From JAWKUK01 sp041398605 (GTDB lineage: Bacteria > Planctomycetota > UBA1135 > GCA-002686595): DNA of 64,000 nucleotides. A program made the translations under genes and the position numbers. The notes under the pieces are model-generated. The model ran no database searches, was not told the DNA's origin, and worked only from the letters and a program-made list of their open reading frames with translations. The stretch spans positions 1 to 64,000 of the forward strand of contig JAWKUK010000011.1 of assembly GCA_041398605.1 (NCBI GenBank), in the 5' to 3' direction. Below, in pieces: positions 1 through 8,158 of the stretch; within the stretch, counting starts at the first letter, position 1, and each line of letters opens with the position of its first letter.

Positions 1-1
1 G

Positions 2-577
2 TGTGAGCTGTACCAGACCCCGCGGTGCAAGGTGCATCGGTGGACCGCTGAGTTGGCGGCGCTGCGCGAGGTGTTGCTGCAGTCGGGGTTGACCGAGGAG
101 ATGAAGTGGGGCTCGCCCTGTTACACGTTGGAGGGCAAGAACGTCGTGATGTTATCGGCGTTCAAGGATTGCTGCGCGCTGGGCTTCTTCAAGGGCGTCT
201 TGCTCCAAGATGAGCGCGGCGTCCTCGTCGCGCCGGGGCCGAACTCGCAGGCGGTGCGTCAGCTCCGGTTCGACTCAATCGAGCAAGTGCACGCGCAGCG
301 CAAGCTCGCGACCGAGTTCCTCGCAGCGGCGATCTCATTGGAGCGCTCGGGCAGAGAGGTCTCGTTCCGGGCGGCGCCGGAGCCGATGCCCCTGGAGCTG
401 CAAGCGAGGCTCGACGCGGACCCGGCGCTCAGCGCGGCGTTCGATGCGCTCACCCCCGGCCGCCGCCGCAGCCACATCCTGCACGTGGCGGGCGCCAAAC
501 AAGCCGAGACACGCGCAGCGCGGGCGGAGCGATGCGCCGCGAAGATCCTGGCGGGTCAAGGCTTCAACGAGCGCTGA
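2..577 (+). CDS. YdeI/OmdA-like (DUF1801-type) protein, 5' end outside window
   Basis: The reading frame is open to the left edge, so this is a 3' fragment of about 191 codons. An internal GTG at 32 could start it, but the residues before it (CELYQTPRCK) read as continuous protein and the family normally has about 20 residues before this point. The N-terminal part has the family pattern ELAALREVLL, GLTEEMKWGSPCYT, GKNVVML and ALGFFKGVLL, matching the DUF1801/YdhG fold. The C-terminal part has FDALTPGRRRSHI and AKQAETRAARAERC, the bacteriocin-protection (OmdA) tail with its conserved TP-x-RRR-x-HI motif. The family is widespread and its biochemical role is unsettled. The family call is firm; the function is not. 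Confidence 0.85.
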   Translation, partial: CELYQTPRCKVHRWTAELAALREVLLQSGLTEEMKWGSPCYTLEGKNVVMLSAFKDCCALGFFKGVLLQDERGVLVAPGPNSQAVRQLRFDSIEQVHAQRKLATEFLAAAISLERSGREVSFRAAPEPMPLELQARLDADPALSAAFDALTPGRRRSHILHVAGAKQAETRAARAERCAAKILAGQGFNER

Positions 578-806
578 GCGCGGGGACGAGGACCAGGTCC
601 AGTTGGAACCGCAGGGAGCGCCCAGACTCCTAGGCGCTGCCTCGACGTGGACTCGACCGCGCAGCGTGTCGCGTTCTCCGGCGACGCCTCGCTCGATCTG
701 AGCGCCTGCGGCCTGCCGCGTTGTGTTCGTCGAGGAGCGCGCGCGAGGCTTGGTGCGCTGTCGAGCAGCGCCCCGAGCGGCTCCCGGGCTGATGCCAGCG
801 GGCGGC

Positions 807-1421
807 TCAGTCGCGATCGTTTGGCGCTGGCTCCTTGAGCTCGATCGCGAGCGCCGCGAGCGCTCGGTGCAACAGCATGCGGACGGAGCCTTCGCTGCGC
901 TGCATGCGCTCAGCGACCTCCGTGCGTGAGAGGCCCTCGACTCTTGAGAGTTGGATCACCAAGCGGTACTCGTCGGTGAGGCTCGCGAGGGCGCGCTCGA
1001 TGCGCGACATCTCTTCCTGCAGCGCGACCTCGTGGCTCGGCGTGCGATCTGTTACGAACTGCTCTTCGAGTGCGCCGTCCGTCGAGCCGATCTGTTGCGC
1101 GCCCTCGCGCCGGCGCATGTCGCGTCGGTCGGCGATGATGAAGTCTCGCCGGTGGCTCAGCTTGCGCAGCGCAGTCGTGAACAGCCAGCGCCGGAAGGCG
1201 CCCTCTCCTGGGTGCTGGAACTTCTCCGAGTGCTGGAGGATCTCTCGACACACCGACTGCACGAGGTCGGACTGGGACTCATGCGCGCGCAACATCGCGC
1301 CTGCCCGGCGTTCGACGTAGGCGTGCAGCTCAGGGAGATGCCGCTCGAGCAGGCGCTCCAGCGCATCCTTGTCCCCGCCCGCCGCCGCGGCGGTCAGGCT
1401 CTCGATCGAGTCACCGTCCAC
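807..1421 (-). CDS. ECF-type RNA polymerase sigma factor, planctomycete-like
   Basis: The 204-residue protein has sigma region 2 (about residues 20-80: LPELHAYVERR, SQSDLVQSVCREIL, FRRWLFTTALRKL) and region 4 (about 135-195: LASLTDEYRLVIQLSRVEGL, then a helix-turn-helix SRTEVAERMQRSEGSVRMLLHRA). The S-DLVQ-S element is typical of ECF factors abundant in Planctomycetota, which are often encoded beside Ser/Thr kinases. A kinase gene begins 1.7 kb away at 3148 on the opposite strand. No anti-sigma factor is adjacent. The linker between regions 2 and 4 is long and charged. The start is the first ATG and gives a complete region 2. Target promoters are unknown. Confidence 0.9.
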   Translation of the reverse strand: MDGDSIESLTAAAAGGDKDALERLLERHLPELHAYVERRAGAMLRAHESQSDLVQSVCREILQHSEKFQHPGEGAFRRWLFTTALRKLSHRRDFIIADRRDMRRREGAQQIGSTDGALEEQFVTDRTPSHEVALQEEMSRIERALASLTDEYRLVIQLSRVEGLSRTEVAERMQRSEGSVRMLLHRALAALAIELKEPAPNDRD

Positions 1422-1526
1422 GACCTCACTCTACGAACTTTGTGTGTCCAAGGCGTGCCCGTCGGATTTCTCCTGCCTCGGCGGGCGCGGTCCACCTGCC
1501 GCGCGAGCGCGCGCCCTGCATCAAAT

Positions 1527-1559
1527 GGCGACGGCCCGGGCAATGCCCGGGCCGTCGCC
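1527..1559 (-). terminator. perfect 16-bp hairpin downstream of secreted-protein gene
   Basis: Bases 1527-1542 are an exact inverted repeat of 1544-1559 with one base between them, so the real loop must open a few pairs. It lies 48 bases past the stop of the minus-strand gene ending at 1607. On the minus strand it is followed by ATTTGATG, only a weak T-run. Best read as a strong GC hairpin terminator. Confidence 0.65.
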
Positions 1560-1606
1560 CTCTACGCAAGCACGGAGCGCGCTCCCTGCTCCCAAGCGTC
1601 GCTCGA

Positions 1607-2845
1607 CTACAGGAAGTCGATGCAGAGCGCGCTCGAGAAGTTCGACGTTGACATGCCGTTGATCGAGTCCCGGTACCAGTACTGCCAGAACTGGCGGGTG
1701 CCCGCGGTGATCACGCCGAAGGTGCCGCCGGCGACCGGCGTGTTGACGAGGTCCGGTTGGTAGAACACGGCGCTGCCGTTCTGCGTGAAGAGGACGTTGT
1801 ACGAGTAGCGACCCGGGCTGCCGAGGCACAGGTTGCCCATCGTGTTCCCCGGCGTCGGCGTAAAGCTGAACGTCGGCGACGTGATGAAGTAGCCGGCGGA
1901 GCCCGTCGGCAGGTCCACCGTATAGAAGTACACCGAGTTGTTCGCCGCAACGTCACTGCCGCGGGCGCACAGCGTCGCGGGACGTCCGGTCGAGTTCGTC
2001 AGGCCCGCGCAGACCTGCGCACCAATGAGCGGCAGGTTGTTCGGGGGGCTGCCGTTCGTCGACGCAAAGCACGCGGTCAACGCGTAGTCCGCCCAGCCAG
2101 TCCCATTCTTCATGAACGTGCGGATCACGATGGCCATCGGGCCCGCCGTGTTGTTCGTGTACATCAGGGACTCGTTGTCATCCATGGTCGTCGAGCTGCC
2201 GAGCAGCGTCGTGCAGCCGAGGTCCCAGAACTCGAGATCGACGTCGCCTTGCGCGTGCGCAAACAGCAGGTCGACCTGGATTTGGACACCCGGCGCCTGG
2301 AGGCGCGCGACGTAATAGTCCTCGTCGCAGCCCGTGACGACGAGGTTCGGGGTCGTGAACGACTGGATCGCGACCAACGCGCCCGAGTTGCACGTGTCGT
2401 TGTCTTCCAGGTTGTCGTCGACGACCTCGACGACGCTCAGGTCGATCGAGTAGTCCACGTTGTTCTGCCCGTTGTCCGGGATGTACAGCACGAGGTCGCG
2501 TGCGGCCCCGCCGCAGTCGAAGTAGCTGAGCGGCGCGCCCGTGCCATCGGCGAGCAGGGTGCCGCAGCCGACCTCGTAGAGCGAGCAGTCGATCGACGTG
2601 CCTTGGCCATCGCGAACATCGATGTAGAGGTCGGCGTTGTTCGGCACCGCGAAGAGGAAGTAGTCCTCGTCCGGGCCGATCGTCAGACCTGTCGTCAAGC
2701 CGGGGGGGAGCAGCGGCGTGGCGGCGCAGCTGTCATTCGGCTCGTAGAGGTCTTGGGGCAAAGCGGACGCAAGGGTCGAGCTCGCGAGCAGCGCTGCGAG
2801 GCCGAGGCAACGTTGGAGATTGAGATTGAAGGAGGCGGCGAACAT
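1607..2845 (-). CDS. Secreted protein with pre-peptidase-like repeats and GRY domain
   Basis: Residues 1-28 form a signal peptide (positive start, hydrophobic core, ending near ASALPQ). Two beta-rich units follow (about 33-130 and 145-260), each opening with a D-x-YEPNDSC or D-LEDNDTCNSG motif and containing DEDYF/DEDYY and a DL-Y/DLEF strand. This is the look of bacterial pre-peptidase C-terminal (PPC) domains. The last about 138 residues are the GRY domain shared with seven other proteins here: GAQVCAGLTNSTG, SDVAANNSVYF, GNLCLGSPGRY, YWYRDS, STSNFSS. No catalytic domain is visible. It is probably an exported structural or binding protein. It is divergent from the kinase at 3148. Confidence 0.8.
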   Translation of the reverse strand: MFAASFNLNLQRCLGLAALLASSTLASALPQDLYEPNDSCAATPLLPPGLTTGLTIGPDEDYFLFAVPNNADLYIDVRDGQGTSIDCSLYEVGCGTLLADGTGAPLSYFDCGGAARDLVLYIPDNGQNNVDYSIDLSVVEVVDDNLEDNDTCNSGALVAIQSFTTPNLVVTGCDEDYYVARLQAPGVQIQVDLLFAHAQGDVDLEFWDLGCTTLLGSSTTMDDNESLMYTNNTAGPMAIVIRTFMKNGTGWADYALTACFASTNGSPPNNLPLIGAQVCAGLTNSTGRPATLCARGSDVAANNSVYFYTVDLPTGSAGYFITSPTFSFTPTPGNTMGNLCLGSPGRYSYNVLFTQNGSAVFYQPDLVNTPVAGGTFGVITAGTRQFWQYWYRDSINGMSTSNFSSALCIDFL

Positions 2846-3147
2846 GTTGGTGTGCCGTACGCAATGGCGTAGGACCAGAGGGACCGGCTAGGGTGGTTTC
2901 TGCGCAAACCTGACGCCTGGAGAAGGCGCATGTCAGCGAGAGAGCCTGGCGTTGCGAGCTGCAACGGTCACTTGACTCTATCCGCAGGTGGGGACGTGCG
3001 GGTGCCCCATTCATGTTCCGGGAGTCCCGCGTCGGGATGCGTCGAAATCGAAACATGCATCGGCGCGAGAGCCGCCCGCCAGGCCCAGGATTGGGGCTGC
3101 CTCGTACCGCAATGCGGGCCGACGGCGCGGCCAGCCCGCCAGGTAGC
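2846..3147. other. 302-bp divergent intergenic region
   Basis: It separates the secreted protein (minus) from the kinase (plus) and should hold both promoters. A TTGACT at 2972-2977 could be a -35 box, but I see no convincing -10 at 16-18 bases. A small dyad, GTTGC-5-GCAAC, lies at 2951-2965. I see no gene here. The kinase frame is open through part of it but the residues look non-coding. Confidence 0.4.
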
Positions 3148-6039
3148 ATGGACAGTCCAATGTGTCCCCCGGACCTCCCGCGCAGCCGAGTGGAAGACCT
3201 GCTCTTCCATTATCTCGAGGAGAGCGAGAGCCGCCCTGCCGACGAGGTGCTGGATGAACTCTGCCGCGCGGAGCCGGCGCACGCCGAGGCGTTGTGCACG
3301 CTGATCGCTGAGCTCGCCGAGACCGGCCTCGCGGACCAGGGAGAGACGGACGTCCGCATCGGTAAGTTCCGTCTGATCCGACGCCTCGGTGCCGGCGGGA
3401 TGGGCGTCGTGCACTTGGCGGAAGAGCTCGACCTCGGACGGCTCGTCGCGCTCAAGGTCGTGCGACCCGAGCAGGTCTTCTTCGAGTCGGCGCGGCTGAG
3501 GTTTCGGCGGGAGGTGGAGTCCGCGGCGCGGCTGTCGCACCCCGGGATCGCCGCGGTGTATTCGGTCGGCGAAGCGCGGGGGGTGCCGTACTTTGCCCAG
3601 GAGTACGTCCCCGGCGCCGCCCTCGATGGTGCGTTGCGTGCGCTCCTGGACCGCGAGCCTGCGCGCCTCGACGCGGCGGACCTCGCCGAAGCGCTGCGCC
3701 GCGCGATGCCGAGCCAGGAGCAGCGGCCGTCCGATTCCGCGCAGTTCTTTAGCGGCAGCTGGCAAGGCGCCGCGGCGCGCATCGCGCTCGCCGCCGCCGA
3801 GGCCTTGGAGCATGCGCACGAACGCGGCGTCCTGCACCGAGACGTCAAGCCTTCGAACCTCCTCTTGACCCCTTCCGGCCGCGTCGTGCTGGTCGACTTC
3901 GGCCTCGCCACCATCGCGGACGGCGCTCGCTTGACGCGGACGGGGTCGATCCTCGGCTCGTTGCCCTACATGGCGCCGGAGGCGCTCGATGGCGGCGAAG
4001 CGACCGCGCGCTCGGACGTGTATTCGCTCGGGGTGACGCTCTACGAGCTCGCGACGCTGAGCTTGCCCTTCGTCTCGAATCGGGCGGAAGAGCTCCGGCG
4101 GCAGATCATGGACGCGAAGCCGCTGCGGCCGCGCCAGCGCAACCCCGAGCTGTCCCGTGACTTGGAGACCATCATCGGGTGTGCGATGGAGCGGACCCCC
4201 TCGCGCCGCTATGCCAGCGCCGGCGCGTTCGCTGCGGACCTGCGCGCATGGCTCGAGCAGCGTCCGATCGCGGCGCGGCCGGCGAGCGCGCTGACGAAGT
4301 TCGCGCGCCTGGTCGCCCGCCGCCCTGCGGCGGTGACCGCGGCGACCACCAGCGCCTTGCTCGTCATCGGTGGTCCGCTCGTGTTTGCGGCGCTGCAATC
4401 GCGCCACCTGCGCGAAGTGCAGGACCTCAACCGAGACCTCGGCGTCGCCCTCAGCGGCGAGCGCGCGTCCGCGGAGAGCGCAGAGGCGCACTATCAGCTC
4501 GCGGTACAGACCATCGAGCACTTGCTCGAGCAGTTCTCGGATCGCGCGCTCGTTCGTTACCCGGTGCTCGCGCCGCTGCGGCTCGACGCGATCGAGCGCG
4601 CGATCGGGACCTTCGAGGCGCTGCTGGAGCGCCGTGGCGACGACGCGCGCTTGATCGCGCAGACCGCACAGGCCTACCGCGCGCGCGGCGACGTGCTCTA
4701 CGACCTGCGGCGCATGGAGGACTCGCTCGCCGCGCAGCGCCACCAGAACGAGCTGTTGCGCGCCTTGACCTCCGGCGCGGTCTACACGGCCGACGCGTGG
4801 CACGAGCTCGGCGTCGGCCTGAGCCGCGCGACGCGCGCGCTCTCGCAGCTGCGCCGACACGCTGAGGCGATCGCAACGATGGAGGAGGCCCTCGCCGCCG
4901 CGCGGCGGGCGATCGAGCTCGCCCCCGAGAGCTTCGAGTATCAGCTCGCGCTCGCGTCACACCTGAACAACTACGGGATGAACCTCGGCGAGTGCGAGCG
5001 CTTCGACGAGGCGCGCGACGCGTTTGACGCTTGCATCGAGGAAGCAGACCGCCTCGCGCGCGCGCGGCCGGACGATGCCCGCCCCCATGAGGTCTTGGGG
5101 CGCGCGCTCAGGCATCGCTACAGCCGCTTGATGGCGCCGCTAGGCACCCCGGAGCGCCTGCCGACGTTGCGCCGCGCGCGTGCCGCGTACGAGGCCGCGT
5201 TGGCCCTGGAGCCCGGCGACCGAGGCCTGCGCGAGGACCTCGCCGACCTCGACTTGGACCTCGCGGCAGCGCTCTTGGACAACGCTGACGTCGCAGGCGC
5301 GCGGGCCGCCCTCGAGGTCAGCGCCGCCGCGTCCGCGGAGCTCGTCGCGCAGTTTCCGGACATCCCCGACTACGAGGTCCTGCGCTTCAGGGCGCGCGGC
5401 CTCCTGGCGCACACCGCGCAGCTGCAAGGCGCTTGGCCGGAGGCGCGCGAGGCGATGCGCCTGGTCGCTGAGTCGGCCGAGCGCATCCTCGTGGCGCACC
5501 CCGGCGACGCGGCGAGCTTGATGGACGCGCTCATGGCTTGGATCAACTTCGCCAATGTGCAGATCAATGCACCTGACGTAGGGCCTGAACGATTCAGCGG
5601 CGGTGCGGCGTCGCTCGCGCGCGCCGCGGACCTGCTCGCGGCCCTCGACGCAGGGACACGCGGGGGGGTCGATGGACGGGCCGCGGCGTTTCAGATCGGT
5701 TACAACCAAGTCGTCGCGTTCGCCAACCTCGGCCGCCTCACCGACGCCGAGCGCGTCGCGAGCGCGCTCCAGCCGGTCAACGCGGGGCACCCGTGGGAGC
5801 TCCGGCTGGTCGCGGACGCGTGGTGCGAGGTCCGGAACGCCCGCGCGCGTGAGGCCGAGGAGCACCTGCTCCCGCACGGCGTCGACTGCGAGCATGCCGC
5901 GGACGAGGCGCTGCGCTGGCTGGCGGCCGCTGTCGAACACGGGTACGACGATCGCGCCGAGCTGGAGTCCACGCCGGCCCTCGAGGCGCTGCGAGGGGAC
6001 CCGCGCTTCGACGCGCTGCTCGCGCGGCTCCCGAGGTAG
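3148..6039 (+). CDS. Membrane-anchored Ser/Thr protein kinase with TPR-like C-terminal half
   Basis: From ATG 3148 (AGGT at 3141-3144 just upstream) the protein is 963 residues. A PknB-type kinase domain spans about 73-370: glycine loop GAGGMG at 81-86, catalytic Lys103 in VALKVV, HRDVKPSN at 230-237, DFG at 250-252 and APE at 276-278. All catalytic residues are present, so it should be active. One hydrophobic helix lies near 395-416 and places the kinase on the cytoplasmic side. The roughly 540 residues after it are helical and repeat-like, consistent with degenerate TPRs (A-EA-LA-A--A-ELAP pattern), probably a sensor or scaffold. In-frame ATGs further upstream add an unconserved basic leader. 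It probably works with the nearby ECF factor, by inference. Confidence 0.92.
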   Translation: MDSPMCPPDLPRSRVEDLLFHYLEESESRPADEVLDELCRAEPAHAEALCTLIAELAETGLADQGETDVRIGKFRLIRRLGAGGMGVVHLAEELDLGRLVALKVVRPEQVFFESARLRFRREVESAARLSHPGIAAVYSVGEARGVPYFAQEYVPGAALDGALRALLDREPARLDAADLAEALRRAMPSQEQRPSDSAQFFSGSWQGAAARIALAAAEALEHAHERGVLHRDVKPSNLLLTPSGRVVLVDFGLATIADGARLTRTGSILGSLPYMAPEALDGGEATARSDVYSLGVTLYELATLSLPFVSNRAEELRRQIMDAKPLRPRQRNPELSRDLETIIGCAMERTPSRRYASAGAFAADLRAWLEQRPIAARPASALTKFARLVARRPAAVTAATTSALLVIGGPLVFAALQSRHLREVQDLNRDLGVALSGERASAESAEAHYQLAVQTIEHLLEQFSDRALVRYPVLAPLRLDAIERAIGTFEALLERRGDDARLIAQTAQAYRARGDVLYDLRRMEDSLAAQRHQNELLRALTSGAVYTADAWHELGVGLSRATRALSQLRRHAEAIATMEEALAAARRAIELAPESFEYQLALASHLNNYGMNLGECERFDEARDAFDACIEEADRLARARPDDARPHEVLGRALRHRYSRLMAPLGTPERLPTLRRARAAYEAALALEPGDRGLREDLADLDLDLAAALLDNADVAGARAALEVSAAASAELVAQFPDIPDYEVLRFRARGLLAHTAQLQGAWPEAREAMRLVAESAERILVAHPGDAASLMDALMAWINFANVQINAPDVGPERFSGGAASLARAADLLAALDAGTRGGVDGRAAAFQIGYNQVVAFANLGRLTDAERVASALQPVNAGHPWELRLVADAWCEVRNARAREAEEHLLPHGVDCEHAADEALRWLAAAVEHGYDDRAELESTPALEALRGDPRFDALLARLPR

Positions 6040-6242
6040 GTCCGACCGCGTCTCAAAGGGTGGCCCCAGGGGTGGCCCATTGGGCGAAGCAGTAGGCGGA
6101 GCAGGAGGCGCGTCGGAAGGCGGCCCGCAGGTCCCCCGGGCAGTGACGGCTCGTCGCAGGTCGACCCCCAGCGGGGCCGCCGCGGCATCGGGCGTCGGGG
6201 GTGACGTCACCCTCGGCGCGAGGCTCGACGTAGACTCTCTCC

Positions 6243-6851
6243 GTGACTGTGCTCCATTGGTCCGCCGCGCCCCCGCCGCTCGCCATCTTCGGGTCCTTGG
6301 CCATCAGTGAGCTCGTGCTGATCGGCGCGGTCGCCTTGATGATCTTCGGTGGGCGCCTCCCGGAGGTCGCGATGCGCGCCGCCGCGCAGATCATGCGCGC
6401 GCGTAAGGTCGTCGCGCGCATGTGGCGCGAGGCGGGCCTCGAGCAAGAGCTGCGGCGGGTGCAGTGGGACATCGAGCGCAAGCTGCCCCGCGAGTCCGAC
6501 TTCGACCTGCGCTACCCGAGCGCGCCGCAATTGGCGGGCGGCGCGACGAGGTCGCGGTCGAACGCCCTCGCTGAGGACCACGACGATGACCATCACGACG
6601 GACACGGCGACGGGCACGGCGACGGGCATGACGCTGAGGGTGGTGATGGCGCGCTCGAACCCTCCATCGGGTTCGGCGCCCCAGCGGGGACGGTGTCGGT
6701 CACGCCGATCATCGATCGCCGCGAGCCCGACCCCGCCCCGCGCGCGCCCGACCTTCCGCCGCGGGACTCGAACGACGCCGGTGGATCGGGCGCCGAGCCG
6801 GCGCCGCAGTCAGCGCCTAAGCCCGCACGAGGCGGCGACGCGGAGCACTGA
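6243..6851 (+). CDS. TatA/TatB-like translocase protein with His/Asp-rich tail
   Basis: GTG start; 202 residues. A single N-terminal membrane helix (about 15-36) contains ISELVLIGAVALMIFGGRLPE, followed by an amphipathic helix (AAAQIMRARKVVARMWREAG). The Glu in the helix, the FG hinge and the LPE motif are the TatA/B/Hcf106 signature. The length and the extended acidic C-terminus favour a TatB-type role over TatA. Unusual is a metal-binding-looking run around residues 117-131 that alternates His, Asp and Gly, then a Pro-rich tail. No tatC lies in the window. The stop overlaps the next gene's ATG by one base (TGATG), so the two are probably translationally coupled. Role in the Tat pathway is inferred from the family. 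Confidence 0.8.
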   Translation: MTVLHWSAAPPPLAIFGSLAISELVLIGAVALMIFGGRLPEVAMRAAAQIMRARKVVARMWREAGLEQELRRVQWDIERKLPRESDFDLRYPSAPQLAGGATRSRSNALAEDHDDDHHDGHGDGHGDGHDAEGGDGALEPSIGFGAPAGTVSVTPIIDRREPDPAPRAPDLPPRDSNDAGGSGAEPAPQSAPKPARGGDAEH

Positions 6852-7765
6852 TGCCGAACGGCGCTGAGCCTGCGTTCCGCTTCGGCTACAACACGAACGG
6901 CCTCGCGCACCACCGACCGACGGACGCGCTGCGGGTCCTCGCGGCGCTCGGCTACCGCGGCGTCGCGCTCACCCCGGACGTCGGGCAGCTCGATCCGTAT
7001 CGCCTCGACGCCCGCGAAGTGCGCGAAGTGCGCGCGCTCGCGGACGAGCTCAGCCTCGCGCTCGCGGTCGAGGCGGGCGCGCGCTTTGTCCTCGACCCCT
7101 TCCACAAGCACGCGCCGAACCTCTGCGACCCTGGCGCCGCCGAGCGCGGACGGCGGGTCGACTTCTACCGACGCTGCATCGACCTGGCCGTCGACCTGGG
7201 CGCGCCCCTCGTGTCCCTCTGGGCGGGGGCCGCGCCGGGCGGGGTCACGCTCGATCCAGGGCCGACGCTGGAGCGCGCGCTCGGGTCGCGCTCCGGCGAC
7301 GGCGCGCGGGTGTTCGACCGCCTCGTCGAGGGGCTCGGGCGCGTGCTCCAGCACGCCGAGGCCGCGGGGATCACCGTCGCGTTCGAGCCCGAGCCGGGGA
7401 TGTTCATCGAGCGGCCGGCGGGGTACGCCCTCCTGCGCGACGCGCTGCAGGCGGCCGGGCACGCGCTCGCGCTGACTCTCGACGTCGGGCACTGCGTCGT
7501 CACGGGAGATCTCCCGGTCCGGTCCGTGGCCCTCTCCTATGCGGCAGACTTGGCGCACGTCCACCTCGCGGACTGTCCGCCGGGGCTGCACGAGCACCGC
7601 ATGTTCGGCAGGGGCGGCCTGGACCTCGAGGACGCGCTGGAGGGGCTCCGAGCGGCGGATTTCCGGGGCCTCGCGGCCGTCGAGTTGAGCCGCGACGCCC
7701 ACCGCGGGCCTGCCGCCGCGGCTGAGGCTTTGGAACATCTGCGACGAATCACCACGATTTCTTGA
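6851..7765 (+). CDS. Sugar phosphate isomerase/epimerase-like TIM-barrel protein
   Basis: The 304-residue protein has the AP-endonuclease-2/xylose-isomerase-like barrel pattern. It opens with FRFGYNTNGL, has LAALGYRGVAL after strand 1, and carries a spaced set of metal ligands: Glu in VAFEPEPG, Asp and His in LTLDVGHC, His in LAHVHLAD, and Glu in AAVELSRD near the end. These are the ligands expected for a divalent-metal isomerase or epimerase. The substrate cannot be read from the sequence. It overlaps the tatB-like gene by one base. That pairing is odd, because Tat components are normally linked to other Tat genes. Confidence 0.8.
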   Translation: MPNGAEPAFRFGYNTNGLAHHRPTDALRVLAALGYRGVALTPDVGQLDPYRLDAREVREVRALADELSLALAVEAGARFVLDPFHKHAPNLCDPGAAERGRRVDFYRRCIDLAVDLGAPLVSLWAGAAPGGVTLDPGPTLERALGSRSGDGARVFDRLVEGLGRVLQHAEAAGITVAFEPEPGMFIERPAGYALLRDALQAAGHALALTLDVGHCVVTGDLPVRSVALSYAADLAHVHLADCPPGLHEHRMFGRGGLDLEDALEGLRAADFRGLAAVELSRDAHRGPAAAAEALEHLRRITTIS

Positions 7766-7865
7766 TCCGGGGGCCTTCTGGCGCACACGATCGCCGATGT
7801 CAACCGTAGAGTCCGCCTGCCATTGACGAGGCGCACCCCGCGCCCGACGTCCAGAGGAACGTGCC

Positions 7866-8150
7866 ATGAGCGACGCACAAGGCCAAACGCGGCAGTGCCC
7901 GACCCGCCAAGACGGACGGGTGGCCCTCTTCACCCACCGGGTGAGCGAGCCGGATTGCCAGAGCCGCCAGCGCGGGATGTTCCACCGGTGTTTCTCTTGC
8001 GCGTACAACAACACGTGGGTCGCCCATCACGGGCTCCCGCCCGCGGACGAGTTACCGGCGGCGACACCCCCTAGCGAGCGCGCGACGGCTCGCGACGCCT
8101 CGTCTGGCGAGACTCCAAAGGTCGCGGTGCCCGTCCGCTTGGCTCGCTGA
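7866..8150 (+). CDS. Small Cys/His-rich protein, possible zinc binder
   Basis: The 94-residue frame has an excellent Shine-Dalgarno, GAGGAA at 7855-7860, five bases before the ATG, which argues that it is real. Cysteines sit at 11, 31, 42 and 45 and histidines at 24, 40, 54 and 55. The core (C-PTRQDGR ... HRVSEPDC ... FHRCFSCAYNN) looks like a compact Cys4 or Cys/His metal site, with a low-complexity Ala/Pro/Thr tail from about residue 58. I do not recognise the family. It has no signal peptide, so a cytoplasmic protein is likely. It lies 100 bp downstream of the isomerase-like gene and 8 bp before the DUF6807 gene, possibly in one transcript. Confidence 0.65.
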   Translation: MSDAQGQTRQCPTRQDGRVALFTHRVSEPDCQSRQRGMFHRCFSCAYNNTWVAHHGLPPADELPAATPPSERATARDASSGETPKVAVPVRLAR

Positions 8151-8158
8151 ACGGGGCC

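Noticed and set aside
2968..4860. Minus-strand open frame of about 630 codons opposite the kinase
   Set aside because: Shadow of the kinase coding frame; no recognisable motif, and the kinase motifs on the plus strand are intact.
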